32,557 bases of DNA from a bacterium (lineage in GTDB: Bacteria > Eisenbacteria > RBG-16-71-46 > CAIMUX01): positions 1 through 32,557 of the forward strand of contig JAUIHP010000037.1 of assembly GCA_030431975.1 (NCBI GenBank). The letters are read 5' to 3'. The translations under genes and the position numbers were made by a program. Shown piece by piece: positions 15,860 to 23,817 of the stretch. The number at the start of each line of letters is the position of its first letter. The stretch's first letter is position 1. The notes under the pieces are model-generated. The model was not told the DNA's origin and ran no database searches. It was given only the letters and a program-made list of their open reading frames with translations.

Positions 15860-15888
15860 ATTAGATCGCTGGGACCGGGGAGCGTCAA
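15860..15888 (-). promoter_or_regulatory. Sigma-70-like promoter for the K+ channel operon
   Basis: On the minus strand TTGACG (15888-15883) is followed by a 17-base spacer and TCTAAT (15865-15860). This is the best -35/-10 pair seen in the window. It lies about 120 bases upstream of the ATG at 15737. Initiation at this site is predicted, not shown. Confidence 0.45.
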
Positions 15889-16023
15889 GTTCGGGAACCT
15901 GGTCCGGCACTCGTCTCTTCGCTATCGATGGAGTGGTTGGGGTCGGCTCGGAAGCCGCGGGCCGCATTTGTCGGAATGGAACCTCGGAACAGAGTCGTGG
16001 GCCAAGCGGTACAATAGGGACAG

Positions 16024-16950
16024 ATGACACAGGTCAAATCCAGAATCTGTCGGCTCCTGCGCGGCCGGACTTGCTCCGCCGGAGCGGTCCTTGCAGCCGC
16101 CTTGTTCCTCGGAGTCCCGGCCTCGGACGCCTTCGGTCAGTCGGCGCGTGCGGACGAACCTGAGGAGTCAGCAGGCGCCGATGCGGATGCGCCTTCGTTC
16201 CTGGACCTCGACCGCCCCACGATCGGCCTTCCCATCCGGCTTCCGTTCACCGAGGACGTTCAGGATCCCCTCTTCGCCATGCTCATCGGGCTCGTGGAGA
16301 ACGACATCTACGGAACCCTGAATCGATCCCGGCTGCAGGCGGAGCTCGACCGACGCGACGCGGGTACGAAACTTCCCTATGAGCGGCTCGTCGATGTGAC
16401 GAGACTCCCTGCGGATCGCGACCGGCCGACGAACACGATCGAGGTGCGCTTCGACGACGACGTCAAACTTCCGGTTCCCTACAGCATCCTCGGCTACAAC
16501 CCTGGGAGCCTTCGTGTTTCCCAGACCTGTCGCTTCCTGGAATGGAAACTCGGAAAGATCGAGGTTCCGTACATGGACGGAAAGGGCGATGACCGTCACC
16601 AGAAGATGGCCCGGCTCGAGGACGTTCACCTCTACTCCCTGGTCGAGGGTGAGCTGCTACTCGACATCGACGGCTGGATCGACGCCCTGATGGGCGGCGG
16701 ACTCGACGATACCGACATGGTCGCCCTCATGCTGTGTCGCTACGAAGGTGACTGGCACGGCTTTGCCATGGGGTACAACCACGACCGTAAGGGACGATCG
16801 GGCGCGATGAACTTCCGTGAAGACAAGATCGTCTTTCCTTCCCCGACCGAGGTAAAGACTTTGGGGCGGAAGATGCGGGCGCGGGCGGAGAGCTTGCGTG
16901 AGAACTCGACGGGAGTTCGGGGGACCGTACCGCAGAGTGGCCGACCGTAG
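16024..16950 (+). CDS. Exported protein of unknown function
   Basis: A 308-residue protein with a classical signal peptide: a basic N-terminus (MTQVKSRICRLLRGRT), a hydrophobic core (GAVLAAALFLGVPASDAFG) and a likely cleavage after AFGQSA. The mature part is acidic at first and then mixed alpha/beta (VPYSILGYNPGSLRVSQTCRF, DTDMVALMLCRYEGDWHGFA). No catalytic motif or family is recognised. A TACAAT hexamer at 16010-16015 sits only eight bases before the ATG, so if it is the -10 box the mRNA would be nearly leaderless. AGGG in between could serve as a weak ribosome site. The gene stands alone, divergent from the channel operon. Confidence 0.8.
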   Translation: MTQVKSRICRLLRGRTCSAGAVLAAALFLGVPASDAFGQSARADEPEESAGADADAPSFLDLDRPTIGLPIRLPFTEDVQDPLFAMLIGLVENDIYGTLNRSRLQAELDRRDAGTKLPYERLVDVTRLPADRDRPTNTIEVRFDDDVKLPVPYSILGYNPGSLRVSQTCRFLEWKLGKIEVPYMDGKGDDRHQKMARLEDVHLYSLVEGELLLDIDGWIDALMGGGLDDTDMVALMLCRYEGDWHGFAMGYNHDRKGRSGAMNFREDKIVFPSPTEVKTLGRKMRARAESLRENSTGVRGTVPQSGRP

Positions 16951-16957
16951 AGGCGAG

Positions 16958-16980
16958 CCAACGATCCAACGATCCAACGG
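16958..16980. repeat. Short octamer tandem repeat CCAACGAT
   Basis: Two perfect CCAACGAT copies and a third seven-base partial copy follow the stop codon of the exported protein gene by seven bases. The octamer period is shared with the repeat at 25523-25570, but the unit differs. Confidence 0.6.
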
Positions 16981-17011
16981 GGTCTGGAAAGTAGGCCCTA
17001 AGGGACTATTC

Positions 17012-17034
17012 CCGTAGCCTGGTAGAAGCTACGG
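17012..17034. terminator. Hairpin between convergent genes, possible terminator
   Basis: CCGTAGC (17012-17018) and GCTACGG (17028-17034) form a seven-base-pair stem with a nine-base loop between the plus-strand exported-protein gene and the minus-strand protease gene. No T-tract follows on either strand. Confidence 0.4.
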
Positions 17035-17088
17035 ACGCACGAAACACGGAGAGATCGTCCGCCCAACGGCACCGTGATGTGCAGCGGC

Positions 17089-18006
17089 CTACGGCGTCAG
17101 CCCGCCCGGAACCCCGCTCGGATACTTCTCTTCGATCGCGCTGTGAATCATGCCGACCCGATTCTCCGGACTCGGATGCGTGCTCATGAACTCCGGCGGA
17201 CGTTCTCCACCTGCCGCTCCCGCGAGAACTTCCATCACCCCGATCAAAGCACGAGGGTCGTAGCCGGCATCGGCCATGAAGTCGACACCCAACGCGTCGG
17301 ACTCGAGTTCGTCCTCACGCCCGTACTTCATTGAGATGAGACGACCCGCCATGTCGGCCGCTCCCGGATCGACGCCCGTTCCCAAGATCACGGCCATGGT
17401 CAGGCCGTTTCGAAGGTTCTCTTTCGCGATCCGCTGCGTGGAGTGACGAGCCACGACATGTCCGATCTCGTGGCCGAGAACGCCGGCCAGTTCGCCCTCC
17501 GTCCGCAGCTGCTCGAACAACGCGTAGGTGATGAAGACCTGGCCACCGGGAAGCGCGAACGCGTTGACCGTCTGCGGATCTCGCAACAAATGGAAGTCGT
17601 AGGCCCACTCGGTCTCGGCCGCCCGACTGGACTGCACGATCTTGTGACCGATGCGATCGACGACATCCTGGAGCTGAGGATCCGGATGAAGCCCACCGAA
17701 TTGTTGGATGAGCTGCGGAGCCGACTGCTTCCCCATCGCGATCTCCTGGTGCTTAGCCAGACCAATGTGCTGGCTTTCACCCGTGACCGGATTGAACTCT
17801 TTCGACCCCATGTAGGAGATGAACGAAAACGCCGCGATGGCCAGCGCGATCAGAAGTCGCGCTTTGCCCATGGATCTGGACTTGGGTCCAAACGCACGGC
17901 GCGTATTGGTCCGGCCGCCGAATGCGGCGGGGTTCAAACTTTGTCGGTTGGGGTGTTGTCGACTGAGAACGCGAACGCGGCGACGGCGGCGGGTTGGGTA
18001 GTTCAT
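17089..18006 (-). CDS. M48-family zinc metalloprotease
   Basis: A peptidase of about 305 residues. A single N-terminal membrane or signal segment (LLIALAIAAFSFISYMG, about 51-67) is followed by the M48 catalytic domain with the zinc motif HEIGH (179-183), the third-ligand region EDELESDALGVDFM and the NAFALPGGQVFITYALFE strand typical of BepA/YfgC- and Oma1-like M48 enzymes. THPSPENRVGMI near the C-terminus is also family-typical. It probably acts in the periplasm on misfolded or envelope proteins. ATG at 18006 overlaps the upstream stop as ATGA; the first 45 residues are unusually Arg-rich, and ATG at 17871 (MGKARLL) is an alternative start without a good ribosome site. Confidence 0.92.
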   Translation of the reverse strand: MNYPTRRRRRVRVLSRQHPNRQSLNPAAFGGRTNTRRAFGPKSRSMGKARLLIALAIAAFSFISYMGSKEFNPVTGESQHIGLAKHQEIAMGKQSAPQLIQQFGGLHPDPQLQDVVDRIGHKIVQSSRAAETEWAYDFHLLRDPQTVNAFALPGGQVFITYALFEQLRTEGELAGVLGHEIGHVVARHSTQRIAKENLRNGLTMAVILGTGVDPGAADMAGRLISMKYGREDELESDALGVDFMADAGYDPRALIGVMEVLAGAAGGERPPEFMSTHPSPENRVGMIHSAIEEKYPSGVPGGLTP

Positions 18007-18524
18007 GCGCTCAGAATCTCCCCGTCGTCATCGACCTCGAACTCGTCGGCTTCCAAGGCTTCGTAGATTCCTCCAGCCACGGCTCCGAAGAGGATGTGAC
18101 CGATCAGCATGTCGACGCCGCGCATGGCGTAGAACCACGGGAAGAAGTAGGACAAGGCCCAGAAGTTGATGACGTAGAGTGCCGCACCGGCCAACGCTCC
18201 ACCAAGAATTCCGATGACGAGTCCCCACCGATGAAAGATGAATGCAATCACGATCGAGAACGAAACGGAAAGCAGAAGCTGGGTGATGATCGCCGCCCCG
18301 AGCACCTTCGCGTCGAAGGTGGCGGGTGGCGCCAGGACTTCCTGTCCCAGCGGCACCGAAGCGATCAAACGAAGGTAGACCCACTCGTTGAAAAGGCCCA
18401 GCTGCGGAGCGACCACAGCGAGGAATCCGAGAAACGCCAACCCGGCCAGGATGCCCGCCCACACGGCGGCGCTCCAGTCCATGACTTGAGTCATCCTCGG
18501 CTCGATGTGCTGTGCTGCGTTCAT
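18003..18524 (-). CDS. Multi-pass membrane protein, unknown
   Basis: A 173-residue integral membrane protein with four or five predicted helices (AVWAGILAGLAFLGFLAVVA; LGAAIITQLLLSVSFSIVIA; GILGGALAGAALYVINFWAL; LIGHILFGAVAGGIYEAL) and an acidic tail (ADEFEVDDDGEILSA). ATG at 18524 has AAGGAGGAG upstream. Its stop overlaps the M48 protease start (ATGA), and the membrane-protein gene at 18559-18978 lies 34 bases upstream, so the three form a probable operon. Family not named with confidence. Confidence 0.85.
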   Translation of the reverse strand: MNAAQHIEPRMTQVMDWSAAVWAGILAGLAFLGFLAVVAPQLGLFNEWVYLRLIASVPLGQEVLAPPATFDAKVLGAAIITQLLLSVSFSIVIAFIFHRWGLVIGILGGALAGAALYVINFWALSYFFPWFYAMRGVDMLIGHILFGAVAGGIYEALEADEFEVDDDGEILSA

Positions 18525-18558
18525 GACTCCTCCTTGTAGAGGCGCTATTGAGACAAGC

Positions 18559-18978
18559 CTACTCGTCCAGGTCGTCGACGTCGGTCTGCCCGGAAAGCTT
18601 GCGACGGATGTGGGACCAGGACATTCCCACCGCCAGAACGGCCGCGGCTGTGATTTCCACGAGCCAGGTAATGGCCGTCCTGCTGTTCGCCGGAACGATA
18701 CCCACATCGATGATCAGCCAGACTAGGGCGCCGAAGAAGGCCGCGGCCAGAATGAAGCCGATCAGGCCCAGCGAGCGACGGGTCGCGCGGATGAATATCG
18801 TCCACCCGATGATGAGAACGATCGCCGCCAAGACGAAGACCGGACTCCACGAGTTGGTCTCCACCGTGGACATCAGCCAATGGACGAACGACTTCCCGGA
18901 TGGATTGTAGGTGGCGAGAACCAGAACCAGCGCTGCAATGAAGCGGGCCAGGATCCCTGTCGCGTTGAAACCTGCCAT
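18559..18978 (-). CDS. Four-TM membrane protein, DUF6524-like
   Basis: A protein of about 139 residues with four hydrophobic helices. The N-terminal MAGFNATGILARFIAALVLV followed by LATYNPSGKSFVHWL, and the middle LIIGWTIFIRATRRSLGLIG followed by AAAFFGALVWLIIDVGI, match what I remember of the DUF6524 family, whose function is unknown. The ATG at 18978 is preferred over GTG at 18990 because AGGGG lies about eleven bases upstream. It is the first gene of the operon with the next membrane protein and the M48 protease. Confidence 0.8.
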   Translation of the reverse strand: MAGFNATGILARFIAALVLVLATYNPSGKSFVHWLMSTVETNSWSPVFVLAAIVLIIGWTIFIRATRRSLGLIGFILAAAFFGALVWLIIDVGIVPANSRTAITWLVEITAAAVLAVGMSWSHIRRKLSGQTDVDDLDE

Positions 18979-19168
18979 GTATGTTTGCACCCCTCGTTTC
19001 TGTGGACACGTTTGGGCCGCCGGGAGTCACAGCGGACCGGCGCGGAGGAGAATCGCAGATTCGGGGCGGGAACGAAAGGACGACGCGTTAGGTTGAGCGC
19101 GGCGCGGGGACCGGAGGCTACAATCACAGGAAACTGTCCCTGTAGTGATCGAAAGGAGCGCCGAACCG

Positions 19169-19897
19169 TTGACCGAACTTCTGTACATGACCGACGCCTA
19201 CCTCAGGGAAGCCGACGCCCAGATCGTAGCCGTGACCGACGACGGCGTTGTCCTGGACCGGACTCCGTTCTATCCCACCGGCGGAGGCCAGCCGTCCGAC
19301 TTCGGCGTGTTGGCTCCAAAGGGGTCGTCCGGGGACGGAGTTCCCGTCTCGGGAGTAAAGCGTGTGGAAGGCAAGGTCGTCCATTTCGTCGAGCCGGAGA
19401 AGCTGAGCGCACTCGAGGTAGGGACTTCCGTCCGCGCTTCGATCGATTGGGAACGCCGGCACCAGCTCATGCGCACTCACACCTCGTTGCACATTCTCTG
19501 CGGTGTGATCTGGCGCGACTACTCCGCTCCCGTCACCGGCGGCAACATGGAACCGCTGAAAGGACGGCTCGACTTCGAACTCGACTCGATGAGCAAGGAG
19601 TTCAGCGAAGAAATCGAAGCCAAGGTCAACGCCGAGATCGCCGCCGATCGCGAGATCGTCGTGCGGATCCTTCCTCGCGAAGAAGCCTTTCAGATTCCGG
19701 ATCTGATTCGGACGAAGATCAATCTACTGCCTCCCGCGATCACGGAAGTGCGGACGGTCGACATTGTCGGGCTCGACTATCAAGCGGACGGAGGGACCCA
19801 CGTCGCGAGTACGAAGGAAGTCGGCTCCATCCGGGTGACCCAGGCTAAGAGCAAAGGGAAGGGGAACAAGCGGATCGCGATTGCGATCGAGGACTAA
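19169..19897 (+). CDS. AlaX-type alanyl-tRNA editing protein (trans-editing hydrolase)
   Basis: A stand-alone homologue of the alanyl-tRNA synthetase editing domain, which hydrolyses Ser- or Gly-mischarged tRNA-Ala. The N-terminal part has TPFYPTGGGQPSDFG, and the catalytic domain shows the metal motif RTHTSLHIL (His104, His108 counted from this start) and DGGTHVASTKEVG with a further His. The usual Cys of CGGTHV is Asp here. TTG at 19169 is chosen because AAGGAG lies ten bases upstream and the protein then begins LTELLYMTDAYLRE, like family members; GTG at 19145 would add eight residues. Length is 242 residues. TACAAT at 19119-19124 may be a -10 element. Confidence 0.92.
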   Translation: MTELLYMTDAYLREADAQIVAVTDDGVVLDRTPFYPTGGGQPSDFGVLAPKGSSGDGVPVSGVKRVEGKVVHFVEPEKLSALEVGTSVRASIDWERRHQLMRTHTSLHILCGVIWRDYSAPVTGGNMEPLKGRLDFELDSMSKEFSEEIEAKVNAEIAADREIVVRILPREEAFQIPDLIRTKINLLPPAITEVRTVDIVGLDYQADGGTHVASTKEVGSIRVTQAKSKGKGNKRIAIAIED

Positions 19898-19949
19898 CCC
19901 TGGCTAGTCAAGACTCATACGCGCCAGGTACCACGTTCGCCTACCTGAC

Positions 19950-19972
19950 GAGTGGGACGTAACGCCCCACTC
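19950..19972. terminator. Hairpin between convergent genes, possible terminator
   Basis: GAGTGGG (19950-19956) pairs with CCCACTC (19966-19972) around a nine-base loop. A weaker stem CAGGTA/TACCTG (19925-19947) precedes it. Both lie between the AlaX gene and the end of the convergent antiporter gene; a bidirectional role is plausible. Confidence 0.5.
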
Positions 19973-20022
19973 CCAGGTTCGGTCTCTTTATGAGCACCGC
20001 CCTTGTCGATGCGACCGTCCCG

Positions 20023-21828
20023 TTACCGGGTGAGCGCGAACAAGGCGAACATGATGATCGTCGGGATCGCGGAGCCCGCAAGAATCCCGAGGGGCGAAAC
20101 CGAGCCCCCAAAGTACTTCTTCAGCAACGCGATTCCAGCCGGGTTCGGTGCATTGGCGATGATGGTCAATCCACCACCGGTCACCGCACCGGCGACGACG
20201 GCGTACTTCAAGGTGTCACTGAAGCCCGGGACCAATGTCGCCAGATAGGTGATCGCTGCGTTGTCGTTGAATGCGGTCAGGATCGTGGCCATTGCCAACA
20301 ACGGAATCTCCGACAGACTCCCCAGAATCGGCGCGATCCACCAGCCCTGGACGCCTCCGTGGATGACAAGCCCGGCAAGGAAGAAGCCCACGAGCATGGC
20401 CGGCTTCAAGTCGATTCGGTTCTGGAACGGATTGGTGATGGTCGCAAATCCGAGGAAGAACAACATCCCGAGGATGAACAACGGCGCGTGGTGTGCCGTG
20501 ACGATCGTCCACACCATGAAGATCACATGGACCACCGTCACCCAAGCCGGAACCGGATCGTCCCGTGAGTCCCAATCCGGATCGATGAACTCACCGCGAT
20601 CCCGCCGCCGCAGAATTCCCGGAAAGAGCCGCCGAATCTCCCGACGTTCGATATCGCGGAAGCGCTGATCAAACGCCTCCTCGATCAGGTCATCGGAGAT
20701 GTCTTTCTCGCGGAGTTGCGGAAGGAAACGCTGCTCCAATTTCTCCCGAATACCTTCGGCGGCGTCGTGAATCGGAGCCTGGATCAACTCGTTCGTTCCG
20801 CGGTCCGTAGCAATCTCCTGCGCGAGTTTGTCGAACTCGGCGTCGACGTCACTCCGTTTCAAGTAGTTCCGTTGGATTTGCTCCTTGAGACGCAGCACCG
20901 CGTACTTGTCCTGAAAACTGATGATCTCTTTGCGGAAGGCAAGGAAGTAGAGAAGGTTCGATATCAGGATCCCCACCGCGGCCTTCCAACCGAAGTTCAT
21001 CATCATGTGACCGATGCCCCATTCCCAAGGGGCAGCAACCATGAGCACCGGAGGCGCGGCGAAATGGGTCAAGGTTCCGCCGACCGAGATGTTGACCAGA
21101 AGGAGGCCCAGCGTCGCGTACTTGAGCTTTGTGCTCGGTTCCAGCTCGTAAAACGTACGGCCCAGAAGTAGAGCCGAGATCGTCATGGCTGCCGGCTCCG
21201 TGATGAATGAACCAAGGAGCGGGCCGATCGTGAGAATCGTCAGCCAGAGCGCCGAGAGCGATCCGCCGAATAGTTGGGAGATACGATCGATGATGTTGGA
21301 GGCCAACTGGAGAATCGGGCGTGTTGCCGCCAGCGTCATGATGACGACGACGAATGCGGGCTCGGTGAAGTTGACCGTATGACCGATGTACTGAACCGCC
21401 GATCCCCAATCGTGATACGCGCAGATCGCACCGACCAGGGCAATCGCCCAGATTCCGAAGACGGCTTCGACCTCACCAAGAAAATGAAGGAGTTCGGCGC
21501 CGGTGTGAACCGAGTCGCGAGGCGCTTCGCCCCGGTAGATCTTCCGACGGTGCTCATGGGCCAGGTCGTGCGAGAGCTTCATGAACCTCGGGGTCAGAAA
21601 CGTGTGCACGATGGCGAGGAAGAAGATGATCGTCGCGGCGAGATTGAAAGGTTCCGCTTCGACACGGTTCTTCAGCGTGGCCCAGATGCCCTCGACCTCG
21701 TCGTAGGTCTCGAGTCCACGCGGAAAGTGCGCGGATCCCGACGACGAGCCTGCGGCAAAGCTCGAGCCCGCGGATAGTCCGGTGGCGGCGAGAACGAATA
21801 GAACGAAGACGGCCTTGGCAAGTTTCAC
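20023..21828 (-). CDS. Putative Na+/H+ antiporter (Na_H_antiport_3-like)
   Basis: An ion transporter of about 601 residues. A signal-like first segment (KLAKAVFVLFVLAATGLSAG, cleavable or TM1) precedes many helices: FNLAATIIFFLAIVHTF, PAFVVVIMTLAATRPIL, LTILTIGPLLGSFITEPAAM. Discontinuous motifs on two sides (EPAAMTISALLL; LTAFNDNAAITYLATLVPG) resemble the ion-transporter superfamily to which PF07399-type putative Na+/H+ antiporters belong. A hydrophilic loop of about 140 residues (KRSDVDAEFDKLAQEIATDR onward) splits the two membrane halves. GTG at 21828 has GGGAGG seven bases upstream; an upstream in-frame start at 21954 lacks this. Confidence 0.85.
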   Translation of the reverse strand: MKLAKAVFVLFVLAATGLSAGSSFAAGSSSGSAHFPRGLETYDEVEGIWATLKNRVEAEPFNLAATIIFFLAIVHTFLTPRFMKLSHDLAHEHRRKIYRGEAPRDSVHTGAELLHFLGEVEAVFGIWAIALVGAICAYHDWGSAVQYIGHTVNFTEPAFVVVIMTLAATRPILQLASNIIDRISQLFGGSLSALWLTILTIGPLLGSFITEPAAMTISALLLGRTFYELEPSTKLKYATLGLLLVNISVGGTLTHFAAPPVLMVAAPWEWGIGHMMMNFGWKAAVGILISNLLYFLAFRKEIISFQDKYAVLRLKEQIQRNYLKRSDVDAEFDKLAQEIATDRGTNELIQAPIHDAAEGIREKLEQRFLPQLREKDISDDLIEEAFDQRFRDIERREIRRLFPGILRRRDRGEFIDPDWDSRDDPVPAWVTVVHVIFMVWTIVTAHHAPLFILGMLFFLGFATITNPFQNRIDLKPAMLVGFFLAGLVIHGGVQGWWIAPILGSLSEIPLLAMATILTAFNDNAAITYLATLVPGFSDTLKYAVVAGAVTGGGLTIIANAPNPAGIALLKKYFGGSVSPLGILAGSAIPTIIMFALFALTR

Positions 21829-21979
21829 GTTCGGACCTCCCTGCAACCAACCGGAACCGCATCCTTGCTCGGTCCGGGCCAGCAATAGCGGGTGAGCGTA
21901 GCGAATGAGCCGGCGGCATGACAGGGCAGAGTCGGCTGTCACCACAGTGAACATAGCGACCCATAACCCTAGCTTCTGT

Positions 21980-21991
21980 AGGGATATCCCT
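21980..21991. promoter_or_regulatory. Perfect palindrome upstream of the antiporter
   Basis: AGGGATATCCCT is its own reverse complement. Its position in the leader region of the antiporter gene makes it a possible operator. No regulator can be named, and a 12-base palindrome can arise by chance. Confidence 0.25.
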
Positions 21992-22063
21992 TCGTCGATG
22001 GGAGGCGACGCCGGTCGAAAGCTCGGGCACCTGGCGAACCCGTCCGGCGAACAGTCACCTCAG

Positions 22064-22080
22064 TAGGCAGCATCTGCCTA
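22064..22080 (-). terminator. Hairpin downstream of the serine hydrolase gene
   Basis: TAGGCAG-CAT-CTGCCTA is a perfect seven-base-pair stem with a three-base loop, about 70 bases beyond the hydrolase stop codon. A third TAGGCA copy follows at about 22085. No T-tract is present, so termination is only suggested. Confidence 0.35.
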
Positions 22081-22147
22081 GCATTAGGCACCATTTGACA
22101 TCCCAGGCCCGTTCCCGGCTTGTTGTTCCCTGGCCGCGCTCCCGATA

Positions 22148-23695
22148 TCAGCCGCGCACCGCCAACGCCAGTCGACCCACTGCGATCAGGAGGCAGAGTG
22201 CCATCGCTGCAACAACCGTCGCCGTGAGGTCGGGAAAAAAGGACGCACCCGTGGAGAAACTGACCCCGACCAGCCTCTGGAAGCCGACGTAGGCGGCGTA
22301 CGCGCCGGCGGTCAGCCCGAGAGCCGCCAGGACATTGAGGACACGGTTCCGAAGGCGCATGGGCTGGTGGCCGGTTCGACGCAAGCTCTGTCCCGTCTTG
22401 AACAGCAACAATAGAAGTCCCAGCGGCGCCGCTACAGCTGACCAGATTGCCGCTTTCGCGCCGATGGGTGCCGCTGCAGGGACGGGCTCCCGACCCAACG
22501 CGGCATGGGTCACCGCTCGGGGAAGATCTCCGTGCGCCATTCCGGACATGTTGGTCAGTACCACCACGACAGCGTCTTCGGCAGGCACGATCGAAGCGAG
22601 TGCAAAGAATCCCGGAGTGAATCCCGAATGCTCGAACACCGGCATGTCACCGGAGCTGTTGGTGTACCAGCCCCATCCATAGCCCCAGTGTTCGAAGAAT
22701 GGGTTGAGCGCGAACAGCCTGTCCGCCCCTTCAGGCACGACGCGCGGATCGCGGGTGCGTACCGCCTCCAGGTATCGGGCCACGTCTTCGACGCTCGACG
22801 AGATACCACCCGCACCGATCAGACGCCGATCGGGTTCTTCACCGTCCGCGGGTCGCCAGGAAATCGGAATACCGAACCAGAGTCGGTATCCTGTGGCCAC
22901 TGTGATCGCATCGGATGGCGGAGTCTCGACGAAGCTGTTGCGCATACCGAGAGGCTCGAAGATGCGCGTTTCCAACACTCGTTCGAGCGGTCGACCGTCC
23001 AGCGCCTCGATCAGGTGCGACAGGATCACGTAGTTGGCGTTGGAGTACTGGAATGCGGATCCCGGCTCCGCGAACAGCTGGACGTCGACCAGATCGGCAA
23101 CGGCCGCCGCCGGATTCTTCCTCCCGGGCTCTCCCTTGCCGAAACGATTGCCCTCGAGAGTCGACAGCCCACTTCGATGGGTAACCAGATGGTCGATCGT
23201 GATGCGATCCGACATGGACTTGGACGCGGTACGAAAGTTCGGGAGATGTTTGACGGCCGGGTCATCCAGGCCCAACTTGTCCTCCGACGCCAGCTGCAGG
23301 ATGACCAGCGCGCAGAATGACTTCGTGATCGACCCGATCTGAAATGCCGTTTCGGGAGTGACAGGTTCTTCGTCCGGACCGGCAATGCCGAAGCCACCGG
23401 CGTACAGAGTCTGCCCATCGCGCAAAACAGCAACGGCCATACCGGGCGCACCCGCGTCTTCGCGCATTCGCGTCGCCGCCGCTTCGAATCCGGCCCGGTC
23501 GAAGCCCTCGCCACTTTGTTCCTGAAACGCGAGGGCGATTGCCGGCAGAAGCAGGAGCAAGCAGGCCGCCAATGCCTTTGGGGGCGGGGGCGGGGGCGGG
23601 GCCGCTGTTCTGGTTCTAGTCCTGGTTCTAGTCCTGGTTCTAGTCCTGGTCCTGGTCCTGGTCTTGGTCTCGGTCTCGGTCCTGGTATTGGTCAT
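22148..23695 (-). CDS. Serine hydrolase of the beta-lactamase / penicillin-binding class C family
   Basis: A hydrolase of about 515 residues. The catalytic SxxK motif is SITK (Ser122-Lys125), the second motif YSN is at 217-219 (FQYSNANYVILSHLIE) and the third, HSG, is in VFEHSGFTPGF. These define the class C beta-lactamase-like fold (esterases, DD-peptidases, peptide hydrolases). The C-terminal 110 residues add about three membrane helices (SAVAAPLGLLLLLFKTG; VLNVLAALGLTAGAYAAYVG; LTATVVAAMALCLLIAVG). The N-terminus is odd: Thr alternates with Arg, Glu or Lys over residues 2-30, then seven prolines and a hydrophobic signal core (ALAACLLLLLPAIALAF). ATG at 23695 is chosen because AGGA lies seven bases upstream. 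Substrate unknown. Confidence 0.9.
   Translation of the reverse strand: MTNTRTETETKTRTRTRTRTRTRTRTRTRTAAPPPPPPPKALAACLLLLLPAIALAFQEQSGEGFDRAGFEAAATRMREDAGAPGMAVAVLRDGQTLYAGGFGIAGPDEEPVTPETAFQIGSITKSFCALVILQLASEDKLGLDDPAVKHLPNFRTASKSMSDRITIDHLVTHRSGLSTLEGNRFGKGEPGRKNPAAAVADLVDVQLFAEPGSAFQYSNANYVILSHLIEALDGRPLERVLETRIFEPLGMRNSFVETPPSDAITVATGYRLWFGIPISWRPADGEEPDRRLIGAGGISSSVEDVARYLEAVRTRDPRVVPEGADRLFALNPFFEHWGYGWGWYTNSSGDMPVFEHSGFTPGFFALASIVPAEDAVVVVLTNMSGMAHGDLPRAVTHAALGREPVPAAAPIGAKAAIWSAVAAPLGLLLLLFKTGQSLRRTGHQPMRLRNRVLNVLAALGLTAGAYAAYVGFQRLVGVSFSTGASFFPDLTATVVAAMALCLLIAVGRLALAVRG
23611..23694. repeat. In-frame hexamer/dodecamer tandem repeat coding for Arg-Thr repeats
   Basis: Three copies of TGGTTCTAGTCC (23611-23646) are followed by eight TGGTCC-like hexamers up to 23694. 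On the minus strand these read as alternating Thr and Arg/Glu/Lys codons at the start of the serine hydrolase. A G-rich run encoding polyproline adjoins at 23578-23600. Because units are multiples of three, copy-number change would not shift the reading frame. Confidence 0.9.
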
Positions 23696-23817
23696 CGATG
23701 CATCCTGGAGGCACGTTCGCCGAAGCGAACCTGCCTCAGCGCATCGATAGTCTCTCACGGTTGGAGAGGGTCAGGGAGGGGGCTACTTTCCGAACCTCCG
23801 CTGCCGACCACGGGGTG

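Larger units (their letters stand above)
21829..22147. other. Intergenic region upstream of the antiporter
   Basis: About 320 bases with no convincing gene. It contains a 12-base perfect palindrome AGGGATATCCCT (21980-21991), about 150 bases before the antiporter start, and a hairpin near the end of the serine hydrolase gene, listed separately. No clear -35/-10 pair was found. Confidence 0.4.

Noticed and set aside
18880-19848. Plus-strand 322-residue Arg-rich frame
   Set aside because: It is out of frame with the AlaX gene, which has the HxxxH and GGTHV motifs.
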